NCBI GenBank assembly: GCA_029339505.1 | Contig: JAQISU010000179.1 | Location: 16,864,001-16,928,000 of the forward strand | Source of the DNA: Unio delphinus | Taxonomy: Eukaryota > Mollusca > Bivalvia > Unionida > Unionidae | Length of the DNA: 64,000 nucleotides | Direction: 5' to 3' | Shown: positions 41,557 through 52,322 of the stretch, piece by piece | Layout of the letters: each line of letters starts with the position of its first letter | Numbering within the stretch: the first letter of the stretch is position 1 | Notes under the pieces: model-generated | Told to the model about the DNA's origin: nothing | Database searches by the model: none | What the model saw: the letters and a program-made list of their open reading frames with translations, nothing else | Made by a program: the position numbers and the translations under genes

Positions 41557-42499
41557 GACCATGCGGTGGTAATTGAGGATCGTCAGGAATTACTTGTAAT
41601 TGTTGTCTAGTAAACCCACGCTGAGGGGCAGTTGAATCCAGTTTATAGATTGGAGGTCTACCCGTAGATCGTGTTATACTAGATATCTTGTGTGCAGCAA
41701 CACTCCAAATAGGATTAGTAGCCCTTTTTGTACCACCCTCAAGCTCTCCTGGTTCGTATAAGTACCTCACAATGACATTACTACCAAGAATTGGTTGGGA
41801 AACGCTAAAATCCTTTTGTGGTTTTTCAGGTATCGACTTCTTTTTAATCGCGTTGATAGGTTTCATGTTGATGGTTCTAGTAATCTCGTTATTCAGTGCG
41901 GTAACTACACCTGGTAATCTCTTAACCCATTCACGGGATCTTTTTTCTTGGATGAATTCTTTTGCATATTGATATCCAAATAACCGCTCAGCAAGGGTTT
42001 TATTAAACCATTGTACAATGGCCTGATCACGATGCAGTGCAGTATGCCCTCGTCTGATAGCGACATTGTGATATTTCATTGTAGATAACACTGCACCCTG
42101 AAATTCCTTGCCCGGGTCAACTTGTAACAGATTTGGCCAGTGCAGAGGACTCCTTCAATAAATCCTTTCAAATGCAGAAGCCACTTCAGTGGCCGATTTT
42201 GTTTTTAACGGTTCTGCTTCTTTGTATCGACTTGCAATATCAACTACAGTTAACGCATATTTGTAACCACGATCATGTGGCAGAAATAATATATCAGCCT
42301 GATGAACTTCATTGGGTCCGGTTACATCAAAATGCGAGAATTGAATTTGTTTAGGCGGTGGTAGATAAATTTGCCATAGTGCCTGTTTGGATAACCAATG
42401 AGCCGCAGTGGTTTTTTTCACTTTTGCGGCGCTAGCGAGTTTACTGATTGCAGCATTACCCTTCCAGTATCCTCTTGGGGAATAATAAATAGATTCCAT
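41549..42499 (-). pseudogene. rve integrase, copy 2, inactivated
   Basis: Orthologue of 26316-27278. A TGA interrupts the chain after AFERIY, where copy 1 has an Arg codon (42152-42154). In the downstream part the catalytic Glu is replaced by Gln (QAIVQWFNK instead of QAIVERFNK). Copy 2 could therefore not integrate by its own enzyme. Confidence 0.9.
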
Positions 42500-42506
42500 G
42501 TTGTTA

Positions 42507-42875
42507 TTAATTACCAGCACCTAACATCAATTTACTTTTCATAGCCGATTTTATCAAAAATGAAGCCAATTTTTCTTTGAAGGATTTATCAGTGATAGAA
42601 TTCAACGCATGAATTAATTTCACATCTGCTAGATACCTGTGTTGCAAATTGCTACTTTTATAAGCAACATCATGAAGGTGACAGGCCTTATCAATAGCGT
42701 TTATTGGTTCCTCACCGGGTCGGGGCTGATTTTGATCATTGAGTCTGATATCAAGTCTTGTTCCCGGTCCACAATAACTATACCCTGGAAGGTGTTTTTC
42801 TCCGGGGTATTTCCCCCATGGGGTTCCAGGGAGTTTTGCTAATTTGGCAGAGATATCACCTCCTCGTTTTTTTTT
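42507..42875 (-). CDS. PLA2-like domain, copy 2
   Basis: The -1 frame partner of the zinc ribbon, as in copy 1. YCGPGT and CHLHDVAY are retained, no frame break occurs downstream, and no upstream ATG exists. Confidence 0.82.
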   Translation of the reverse strand, partial: KKKRGGDISAKLAKLPGTPWGKYPGEKHLPGYSYCGPGTRLDIRLNDQNQPRPGEEPINAIDKACHLHDVAYKSSNLQHRYLADVKLIHALNSITDKSFKEKLASFLIKSAMKSKLMLGAGN

Positions 42876-43036
42876 AAAGGTTCCTTGGGTTCCTTGGGTT
42901 TAGAAACAAATCTAAATTTCTTTGTACTACACTGTACGCATTTACCAGAAAGAGCTGATCGGTTATTTTTAGTTGTAATCGTCGTCACGTCATCTGTGCC
43001 AGTACGCGCCTTACACTTCACGCAATATAGATCCAT
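42839..43036 (-). CDS. Zinc-ribbon protein, copy 2
   Basis: 65 residues, one change from copy 1 (DDV for DDL). The A AAA AAC heptamer is at codons 56-57 and the A tract is nine long, exactly as in copy 1. Confidence 0.8.
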   Translation of the reverse strand: MDLYCVKCKARTGTDDVTTITTKNNRSALSGKCVQCSTKKFRFVSKPKEPKEPLKKNEEVISLPN

Positions 43037-43041
43037 AATTT

Positions 43042-43713
43042 ATGTATAGAGATATGAATATAATTGATTTTTCAGCGACTAAAACAAGAGAACCAGTGAA
43101 GCATCATGCAGCGCTACCAAACTCTATCCGCGCAATTATAATCGGGCCATTTGGATCCGGCAAGACGCAATTGTTGCTCAATTTAATAATGAGATGGATG
43201 AAGTGGGATAAGTTGTATTTAATTTCCCCTAGCGTAGACGACCAACGATGCTATGAAGTGCTAAAAGATTTTAATGAAAACGCTTCAGAGATTGCTGGCG
43301 AGGATGTTATTGAATTTATAACCGATATTGACGAGGCGCCATCCGTGAATGACCTCGATGGAAGTATCAACAATTTAGTTGTATACGACGATGTCATGTT
43401 AGATAATCAAAAAAATCCTGCTAGAATATTTTCCCGAGGCAGGCATAAAAACACTGATGTGATCTATGTCACTCAACGCTACACTCAGATTCCAAAAGTG
43501 ATTAGAGATAACTGTAATATGCTTGCTGTATTCAACGGCGTTGATACACATACGCTACGAAATATTTGGCAGACATGGTGCTCCGATATGGATTTCAATC
43601 AATTTAGAAATTTCTTTAGTCATGCTCAGTCTACCCCACACGGATTTGTAACAATAAATTTACATGACCCTCGAACACGATATCGTATCGGACTGGATCA
43701 AATATTCGGTTGA
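43042..43713 (+). CDS. A32-like packaging ATPase, copy 2
   Basis: 223 residues, intact. Walker A reads GPFGSGKT (Ser to Phe at a variable position) and Walker B VVYDD. The last 15 codons lie in the right terminal repeat. Confidence 0.9.
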   Translation: MYRDMNIIDFSATKTREPVKHHAALPNSIRAIIIGPFGSGKTQLLLNLIMRWMKWDKLYLISPSVDDQRCYEVLKDFNENASEIAGEDVIEFITDIDEAPSVNDLDGSINNLVVYDDVMLDNQKNPARIFSRGRHKNTDVIYVTQRYTQIPKVIRDNCNMLAVFNGVDTHTLRNIWQTWCSDMDFNQFRNFFSHAQSTPHGFVTINLHDPRTRYRIGLDQIFG

Positions 43714-43933
43714 AGACGAATGGAGGCTTAGTCATTTTTTTGATTTCATTGATTTCATTGATTTTTCATTATTATTTTTTGCCTGATTTCATTGATTTTT
43801 CATTGATTTTTTTGCCTGATTTCCTTGATTTTTTTGCCTGATCATTGATTTTTTTGCCTGATTTCATTGTTTTAAGCCTGATTTCAGTGAAAACTTGTCT
43901 AAAAATGTTGTCCGGCTCACCCTCTCTGCTGCT
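43667..43933 (-). repeat. Right terminal inverted repeat, element 2
   Basis: The inverse of 28803-29069, ending CCCTCTCTGCTGCT and followed by the CTAGT duplication. Confidence 0.9.
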
Positions 43934-43938
43934 CTAGT

Positions 43939-46527
43939 ATTTACGATATTTAAAATGATATAGCTACACCAGCGATACACGTTCCAACCTGTCATTATAC
44001 TTACAGCAGTATACCCACAGCAAGGAATTAAAATACCATGATCTCCAGAGACATTTTGTGTTCCTCGCTGAATAGTGACCTAACAGATCGAACGTTACGG
44101 TGCATTTTGACCTGTGAACTGTTTTGCTCGAAATAGATGGAAGCTAACAAAGTGTTAAAAACACGTCCTTGGATAAATTAATTCGTGAGTTTATACAGCA
44201 ACATACGTTCAACTGTTACGATGTTGGGGCACAATAACTGATAAAGTGTACAGTGTACAAGTAGGTACATAAATTAATTATTACATTGCTATATTAAGGC
44301 GCTTTACGTACTGAACATTTTGATGAGTATTACTGGTTGAGTTCTTTTTCGTAAACACAGGCCGATTATTTTTTTACTTCAAATGCAATCGACCTAAGTT
44401 AAACTGTGATGCTCAGTGAACTCGAAGGTAGACAAATAATGTTCTGAGTTTTATTTATATATGCTCGTAGATACGTTTTTAAAAATATCCCACATCTCTT
44501 TGAAATTTGGTGACGTAAAGCATGTGTACAGATTAAAAGACATTAACTCATATTTTTCGTATAAAGCTGAGTATACCAATTGTAGTGTTGTTAGTAATTT
44601 CAAAGATCAACCGGTTCAGTCCGTCCATTCCTCCAACTGTCTATGACAATTATTATCCTAAACTTCCAACGGATTTTGTTTAAAACTTGTTGGCTGAAAA
44701 AGAGTGTAGATGTTAAAAAGTTTGTATTTGTTACTCAGCGTCAAATGGCAAAAGAAACTTGTGGACTTCCTTTTTCCTAAGTCTTAATTTAGTTATAGTT
44801 TTAAATTCTCCAAAATGGAGCATTTTGATTGGTCAATTTATAGGAACAATTTCCTCATAAGTCATATTTCCATGCTGCTTGAAGCAGTTTATCACCACTG
44901 TGTCGGCTATAGAAATAGTGCATATGTGCATAATATTTTTCATGTAACTCATTTTTAGGGGAACTTACTTGAGCAGAGGTAAAACTGAGATGCCTTGTTT
45001 TGGGAAAAAGTTTGTTAGCGCTGCTCCTCTTAAATTGCTGTTATGATTTTATTTAAACTATGTAGGAAATTAATTAAGGTACATGCGGCAGGGATACCAT
45101 TTAAATTGTATAGGAAAATAATATAACGTAAGATGTGGCATGGATATTACTGAAATATTATACGAAACTAATTTTACGTAAGATGTGACATGGATATTAC
45201 TGAAATATTATACGAAACTAAGTTACATTCGTGGATAATGTCCTGAAAATAAGGTTTTACTTTCTTCCCTTTGCTAACTTTTGGGTACTATTCTTAAAAT
45301 ATTGTCGAAAATTCAGTGCTTTTAGAAGCTGTCTAAAAATTTGTTTTTAGTTTTCCTTCTATACTTCCTCAAGCGTCTTGTTGAAATAGTTTTGGCTATA
45401 GAATTGGCTAGTATAAATACTCAAGGGCACATACTGAAATAAGGCAATTTGTGTCGAGCGGTTATACTCACCTCTTTCATTAATGTATTGTCGTATTGTG
45501 CTACATTTGCATAACACTTTGCTAACACTTTAAACGATACTCAACATGCTGGAAATGCTTAAATATATTTGCCACCACATCTATATTTTATTATTTCAGT
45601 ATTGTCATGCAATGTGCTCTTATAGAAAATCTTAAATGAACCTGTTTCCATTATTTGCCAAGCATGCTCAGGGGAATATTTCAATATTGTGGTCATGTAT
45701 TACATAGAGAAATCTGTTGCTTCACTTTCCAAAAGTAATCTTTGCATATAATGTATTTACTCCAGAAATTTACGTTTCAATGTGTGTTTAAGGAGACATT
45801 TACAGCAGATACAGTTGGTGTAGTTTTGCATATACTAGAGGATATTTTCCTTTGCAACAGAGATCACCAAGATAAAAGTATGTTACTGCAGCAGAGTAGT
45901 TCAAGCACATATCACATGAGTAGCATTGGGTGGAACTCTGGCGACAGGAACCCAACGGTTATTTTCAGGCACTCAAATCTCTTGGAAATATATACTACTC
46001 AATCACGACAGAGCGGATCCTTCTATTATAAAATGTGTGTATGTGTGCAAGACCCTTGGCTCTTGATTATCATCCCCATATCTATTTCGGAATGATAATT
46101 TATTTACCTCATGAGATGCCAGAAGGAACTGACACAGACTTTCTACAGATTAAAGTGAATCGCAGGAATAGTTACATGTTTTTACGATATATTATAGGTT
46201 GTAACAACTGTGATAAGCATGCCTTAAAATGCTGATTACTTTGAGAAAATTTTCAGAGATTGGTCAGCTATTACCCACATCTTGTATAATTTTGTAAAAC
46301 TAGCCCTCACCAATGTTCACTACAAGTGAATTACAGTTCTATCAAATTTAGAGCGACAAAACACACTTGTAAAATGACAAACCAAACTAATAGTGAATGT
46401 TCGCAACACACCTTCTGCCAATGTTTATCGAATCGACAATAGATAACCGTTTAGTTCGTGAATTAAATCTCAAAAGATTAAACTAAAACAGTATTACAAA
46501 TTGTAAACCCTAGTTGAGTTTGGATTG
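43939..46527. other. Gene-free stretch
   Basis: AT-rich DNA. A 60-bp direct duplication lies at about 45120-45235 (ACGTAAGATGTGxCATGGAT). Other open frames are short and without domains. Confidence 0.5.
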
Positions 46528-46810
46528 TAAAACTACTTACGCCTGCGTAAGTACATTTATGGGTGGTGTGATGAGGTTGGGTCTAGACTTTACCTTATTA
46601 TGTGGGAACAAAGAGCTGGGCTGGGAAGGGTCAATCAAATTGCCCCCTGTTGGTCACATAGGTTCATTGGCCAATCAGGGGTAAGGGCCTGCAAACGCGC
46701 TAAGTTACACGAATTGTAATTAGCGTCCTTTTCAAATTAACTGCAAGGCTGTAGAGACGCTATCCTGGTTCCAGGGAATTATTTGAAGCGGAATTTTAAG
46801 TCTCACCTCC
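46528..46810 (+). repeat. Ngaro direct repeat A1
   Basis: Opens with a perfect 8-bp palindrome with a 2-bp centre, ACTTACGCCTGCGTAAGT (46535-46552), and matches 53265-53547. Confidence 0.9.
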
Positions 46811-46925
46811 AAACCTTTAGAGAATATCCTGTTTCCAGGTTTATATTTGCTGCTTTTTGTACTATTCTATATGTGAGTACAAATTTATTAATTCCTTTGT
46901 CATTTAATTTATTCTTATTTGTAAT

Positions 46926-47544
46926 ATGCCTCTTGCTCTAATAACGTGCCATTCTATTTGTAAATGGCTATCTCATTTTCTTGCCTCGGGCACGGACGAT
47001 CGTCTAGCATTGGATTTTAATTTGGAAAGAACCGTTTCTGTGAGGTTAAGCGGAGTTAGTGGTAGAACGGTGGAAAAATGGATGAATTTCGACATGTTCT
47101 CACTTTCTTTTCTTTCTCCCGATATTGTTGTTTTCCTTCTGGGAGAAAATGATATACGGGTTGATACTGACCCACACGCACTAGCCTTCAAACTTATTGC
47201 ACTCGCCTCTCAATTACATCGTGAGTACCACGTCCACCAAATTATTTTATGTCAGATGCTTCCACGTTTCATAATTAGCAGTTCTACACCTTATAACTAT
47301 TGCGATATTGCACGATCAGTGAATGAAATCTTGCGGACAGAAGTCAATTCTTATCCATATTACATTCTGGGAACACAATGGTAAATTCCCTTTTCCCGTG
47401 GACGGCGGGAATTGCAGAGACAAATTCCGAGCGGACGGCGTGCATTTGTCGAACAAAGGGCAATGGTATTTGTACAAATCACTTAGGGGTGCCATAATTG
47501 CTGCTTGCGAAAAACACAAAAACAAAACCCAACTGCGAAAGTAG
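46926..47544 (+). pseudogene. SGNH/GDSL-like hydrolase of the Ngaro element, frameshifted
   Basis: The first part (46926-47384) contains CHSICKWLS at the nucleophile position, LSGVSGRTVEKW and the block III-like FLLGENDI. The catalytic Asp-His motif ADGVHLSNKGQ is in a +1 frame (47323-47544). A one-base change near 47350-47385 separates them. Such hydrolases occur in Ngaro and some LINE elements; the biological substrate is unknown. Confidence 0.7.
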
Positions 47545-47949
47545 ATTACACGATTGAAATCATGAGTTCTCATAACATTATATATTTATACATTTAATGT
47601 TGGTATTTGGTTCTCTTTACATATCATTGCATTGTCATTCCATTTCCAACATTAATTTACTCGATATGGGAGAATTTTTTTTTGCGTCTTTATGATACAT
47701 TGTCCAGCTTGTCATGGACTATCGCCTGGTTCAGGTATAAATGCCCTAACGTCATTACTTTATTTGAATAATGAGCCCTACTTTAGTTGTAATCTGCATG
47801 CTGAAATTACAGGTTCACACGATTGTTTAGTTATTAGATGATGGTACTATTTCGCGTGCCGTTTGTCATTGTATATCATGTTTTCCTCGTCATATAGATT
47901 CATCATATCACTTTACTATTACACATCTTGTCATGTTTTGCTTTTGGAT

Positions 47950-48330
47950 ACTTACGATTGACTATATATTATTACAAGTTATCAAGTGTATACTTGCACT
48001 TGATTCTACTTATTGTTACAAGTTATCAAGTGTTTACATAACATTGTCTCTACGTATTCTTCCTAGTTATCAAGCGTATACTTGCACTTGGCTCTACTTA
48101 TTGTTACAAGTTATCAAGTGTATACATGCACTTGACTCTACTTTTTGTTTCACGTTATCAAGTGTTTACATACAATTGTCTATACACAGTAGTACAAGTT
48201 ATAGCGTGTATACTTGCATTTGACTACACTTATCTCAAGTTACGAAGTGCTTATTATAAATCTGATATACCTATTTTTACAAGTTCTCAAGTATATACTT
48301 ACACATTACTCTACTTCACACTTGACTCTT
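47950..48330. repeat. Minisatellite inside the Ngaro element
   Basis: About eight degenerate units of ACAAGTTATCAAGTGTATAC followed by TTGCACTTGACTCTACTTATTGT, roughly 43 bp each, between hydrolase and gag. Confidence 0.75.
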
Positions 48331-48531
48331 TTAGTATTAGTAAACACATGAGTAGTTACACTCGACAATAACTATTCTTACCTGCTTGTAAATGGATCAT
48401 AGTTACCTGCCTCAATCATTTCAATTTCGGAAGTTCGTACTCTGACCAAGTGAGTGCTGCTGTCACCAGGTAACAATTTTGCTCATAATCTCACAGAACG
48501 GCAATACTGCTCTGTTTCTTTTTGTTTTAGA

Positions 48532-49842
48532 ATGGCTCCACAGAGAAAAGCATCGAAGGGGGTGCAGAGGGTGGTGGAAGCGATGGCTGCAGCACGAAAA
48601 AGAGCGCCTCCGCAACGGAAAGCGTCAAAAGGGACGCAGCAGGTGGGGAACACCAGGAAGGTCAGGCATAGAATGTCTACGACCACATCTCCGGGCGCTT
48701 TCAACTTCGACCCGGAGACGATCAGAACAATAATGAGAGAGGTCACCGAAAACATCAAAGCGCACGTGGACGACAGACTGGACAACATTTTCAGCAGCAT
48801 GCGGCCGATGCACCAAGCGGATGCGGCTGCTGATACAGCACAGGTGGAGTCTACATCACAGCAGAGGACCCAGGAAGTCGCCAATCTATCCACGTCTCAA
48901 CTTGGGACTATATCACCGGCGGCATCTACGTCACAGCTGGTGAATCAGGAGGTGGTCAACCAGGCCGTCGAGATCGCAACATCTGCATTGGTGGGGAATA
49001 ATGGGTTAGGTAATGTTGATTTGTGCACCCATCTTAATAATCAGTTTCAGCCAGCACAGCTGTGCATTAACCAGTCCAAATTTGTTAGTGCCTCCACCCA
49101 AATAACATCTTCTATCCCTGTTAAAGTAAAAGAGCACATATTAGAAGGTCACTACATCGATTTGGCCATGCTTCTCCCTGATAGGAGCGAGGGGACATTC
49201 AAAATGCAAATTGACGTCAATCAGGATTCCCCCGAAATTAGATTGGTCCCTAGTCAGAAGAAAACCCCTCTTTCTCTTCACCAATGGCTATTTGCTTGGA
49301 ATAGGTTTGTGTCGATTATCGCCGGGACTAAAACTGCATCAATTGCGGGTTTGTCCCAACATATGGAGACAGTCATGACTCTGCACAACAAAAAAGCTAA
49401 CTGGCGTTACTATGACGAACAGTTCCGTCAACTGGTCAGTCGCCATGAAGCAGAATGGGTGACAACACACTTAGAGTTGTACCTGCAGTCGGTTGTAGAT
49501 ATGCAGCGAATTGCACAATCTCAACCGCAATCGCAACATCAAAATTCCTCAGGAGTTAGATATCCCAGGGGGGTCTGTTTCACCTATCACAAGGGTAGAA
49601 ATTGTACAGCTGGTGTGGCCTGCTCGTTCCAGCACAAATGTTTCAACTGTCTCGGTAACCACCCCTTTACAGCGTGCAAACAGAATGTTACTCAGCCGTT
49701 TAAAATTTTGCCACGTTATTCTCCCAAGTTGGAAAGTCAAAATAAACCTTTGCTTTTTCGTGGGATCCCAAAATCGGGAGCGCCACCAACCCTAAATAGT
49801 GCGGGCGGTGCCCCATCCGGCTCCACTAAACCACTCAAGTAG
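48532..49842 (+). CDS. Gag-like protein of the Ngaro element
   Basis: The likely start is the ATG at 48532 (AGAATGGCTCC), after a TTTTGTTTTAG that resembles a splice acceptor. The N-terminus is Lys/Arg-rich with MAPQRKASKG repeats, the centre is Gln/Ser/Thr-rich and the conserved core contains HILEGHYIDLAMLLPD and LHQWLFAWNRF. The C-terminus has a CCCH finger (GVCFTYHKGRNCTAGVACSF) and a CFNCLGNHPFTAC knuckle. It packages element RNA. The frame overlaps the RT frame by 44 bp (+1). Confidence 0.8.
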   Translation: MAPQRKASKGVQRVVEAMAAARKRAPPQRKASKGTQQVGNTRKVRHRMSTTTSPGAFNFDPETIRTIMREVTENIKAHVDDRLDNIFSSMRPMHQADAAADTAQVESTSQQRTQEVANLSTSQLGTISPAASTSQLVNQEVVNQAVEIATSALVGNNGLGNVDLCTHLNNQFQPAQLCINQSKFVSASTQITSSIPVKVKEHILEGHYIDLAMLLPDRSEGTFKMQIDVNQDSPEIRLVPSQKKTPLSLHQWLFAWNRFVSIIAGTKTASIAGLSQHMETVMTLHNKKANWRYYDEQFRQLVSRHEAEWVTTHLELYLQSVVDMQRIAQSQPQSQHQNSSGVRYPRGVCFTYHKGRNCTAGVACSFQHKCFNCLGNHPFTACKQNVTQPFKILPRYSPKLESQNKPLLFRGIPKSGAPPTLNSAGGAPSGSTKPLK

Positions 49843-51420
49843 GGCGTTACCTACTCCGATTTCACCACATCGCCTTCTATTCTGGTTAAAAGGGTTCGAC
49901 CCCCTCTCAACACAATATCTATTCAATGGTTTCACTTTGGGCTTTGACATTGGTCACAGTGGGCCCATATACACATCGGGTTGTAACAACTTGACTTCGG
50001 CTGAGGCACAGCCAGAAATAGTGACGGAAAAAATCCAAAAGGAATTGACACTTGGTAACTTTGCGGGTCCCTTCAACTCTCGACCATTTCCGGTAATGCA
50101 GATTTCTCCCTTAGGTCTGATTGAGAAAAAGACTAGTGGCACTTACCGCCTCATTCATCACTTGTCACACCCGCTAGGACACTCGGTCAACGATAATATT
50201 CCTCCAGAACAGTCGTCTGTCCAGTATGCAACGGTTGAAGATGCTATATCTTTCATTAAATAGTTAGGAACAGGGTGTCATATGGCCAAAACTGATATAG
50301 CCAGTGCCTTTCGAATCATACCGGTCATGCCTTCCCAATATCCCCTGCTTGGCTTTCAATGGAAAAACAAGTTCTATTATGATAAATGTTTACCAATGGG
50401 GTGCAGTTCGAGCTGTAGTATTTTTGAAACTTTTAGCAGGGCTTTGCACTGGATAGCCAACAATAAATTGGGGATACATCATATGGTTCACATACTGGAT
50501 GATTTTCTCATATTAGATAGTACTTACGATGGATGTTTACAAAAACTCAACGACTTCTTACAACTCTTTACAGACATTGGCATTCCTATAGCAGAGGACA
50601 AAACTTTCCTCCCTGCCCCTGTGTTGACTTTCTTGGGTTATGAATTGGATTCAGTGCTAATGGAAGTGCGTCTACCGCTTGACAAACTTACTGCATGTCA
50701 TGAACTGATACAAGGCTGCCTGCAGAAACCAAAGATTACAGTTCATAATCTTCAGTCCATAATTGGTACCCTCAATTTTGCTTGTGGCGTGATTCTTCCA
50801 GGCCGAGCATTCCTTCGTCGACTCATTAGTCACACAATTGGGGTTGTGCACGCCCAACATCACATTCGTCTCAACAAAGCCGTAAAATCTGATTTGATGT
50901 TGTGGTGTCGGTTTCTTCAGCATTTCAATGGTCGCTCTTTCTTCTTACCGGACCTCTGGTTAAATTCTGATACATTGAATCTTTTTACTGATGCTGCTAG
51001 TACCGTGGGCTACGGGCCGTTCTGGGCTCTAAATGGTTTCATGGGGTTTGGAATGATGAGTGGAAAGAGAAAAACATTGCTATACTAGAACTTTACCCTA
51101 TTGTCATTGCTATTCATGTATGGGGGCCTTTGCTTGCTAACAATTGTATTCATATCCATACTGATAACATGTCCTTAGTTCATATAATCAATAAGCAGTC
51201 ATGCAGGGATTCCGACATAATGTTTCTGATTCGGCGCCTGGTACTCACATGCCTCCAATACAATATCTTGTTCCGTGCGAGTCACGTCACTGGTATTAAA
51301 AATGTTTTAGCGGATTCTCTTTCTCGCCAGCAGGTGGACAAATTCCTCCGGTTATCACCTTGGGCAGAGAAAATACCAGAAACGGTCCCGGAACTACCGA
51401 CATTAACCGACTGGGAATGA
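49799..51420 (+). pseudogene. Reverse transcriptase-RNase H of the Ngaro element, broken
   Basis: The RT N-terminus (FPVMQISPLGLIEKK, YRLIHHLSHP) reads to an in-frame TAG at 50261-50263. The same frame continues with AKTDIASAFRIIPV, LPMGCSSSCSIFE and the active-site HILDDFLIL. RNase H starts with LFTDAAS, but a frame change near 51040-51090 moves ELYPIVIAIHVW and HTDNMSLVHIINKQ to another frame (to 51420). The DIRS/Ngaro order is intact. Confidence 0.8.
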
Positions 51421-52322
51421 TACTGTCCATGTTAGTACAAAGTGTTCTTTCTCCATCCTCTGTAGAATCTTACAGGCGCAGTTGGAAACATTACATACAA
51501 TTTTTAACAGCTTGCAATATCCAAAGTGGGTTTCCCGTTTCAAGTACCAATCTAGCACTTTTTATCTCGTACCTTTTTGAAAAACACTACGCACCGTCAA
51601 CCATATCTACATATGTATCGGCTATTGGTTATGTGCACAAACTAAGAAATATTCCTGACCCAACCAATTCCTTTCTTATTCACAAACTACTACAAACGAT
51701 TCATAAACATTTACCACAAACAGATGCCAGACTACCAATTGATAAATGTATGCTAAACAAACTCGTGCTAGTCCTGCCGACCTTTACCCACAATGCCTTT
51801 CGCGCGGCTTTATTAAAGTCTATGTTTCTTCTTGCTTTTCATGCTTTTCTGCGGGTGGGGGAAATTACTGTTAGACAGACTGGTTGCAGCAATCCCAACT
51901 TGCTTCAATTCTCTCAGGTTTTTATCAATGACAGCGGTTTAGTGGTTCACTTTGCAAATTACAAACACTCCGATGGAAAAATTTTTCGCTTAAGGGTCGT
52001 GCCCCAGAAATTACATGACCAATGTCCTGTTCAAGCGCTGCGCCATTATTTGCAACTGCGGGGTTGTCAGGCGGGACCGCTTTTCATCACCTCTGTGGGG
52101 TTGCCCATAACTAGGCAAGAATTCAGTACATCTCTGCGCACAGCGCTAGTGCAATGCGGTTTTAACCCTCAATTGTTTAAAACACATAGTTTCAGGATAG
52201 GGGCGGCCACAGAGGGTGCTATGCAGGGTCTCTCGGACAGTCTTATTCGCGTCTTGGGTCGGTGGAGGTCCGATGCCTTCAAGAAATATATACGCCTGAG
52301 CGATAGAGTTTCCAATCTCTGA
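51360..52322 (+). CDS. Tyrosine recombinase of the Ngaro element
   Basis: A 320-residue frame. An N-terminal SAM-like core-binding domain (SSVESYRRSWKHYIQFL) is followed by the catalytic domain: Arg in FLRVGEIT, His-x-x-Arg in HSFRIGAA, a LGRW box and the nucleophile Tyr in KYIRLSD. It would integrate the circular cDNA. The frame is intact and overlaps the RNase H frame by 61 bp. Confidence 0.88.
   Translation: MGRENTRNGPGTTDINRLGMILSMLVQSVLSPSSVESYRRSWKHYIQFLTACNIQSGFPVSSTNLALFISYLFEKHYAPSTISTYVSAIGYVHKLRNIPDPTNSFLIHKLLQTIHKHLPQTDARLPIDKCMLNKLVLVLPTFTHNAFRAALLKSMFLLAFHAFLRVGEITVRQTGCSNPNLLQFSQVFINDSGLVVHFANYKHSDGKIFRLRVVPQKLHDQCPVQALRHYLQLRGCQAGPLFITSVGLPITRQEFSTSLRTALVQCGFNPQLFKTHSFRIGAATEGAMQGLSDSLIRVLGRWRSDAFKKYIRLSDRVSNL

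Larger units (their letters stand above)
28803..43933. mobile_element. Polinton/Maverick-like viral element, copy 2 (decayed)
   Basis: The same family and orientation as copy 1, with 267-bp terminal inverted repeats beginning AGCAGCAGAGAGGGT and a CTAGT duplication (28798-28802 and 43934-43938). Gene order is identical. Lesions: mCP frameshift, nonsense codons in two unknown genes and in the integrase, loss of the integrase catalytic Glu, and a polymerase frameshift. One extra gene (37291-37686) is present. Confidence 0.9.
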
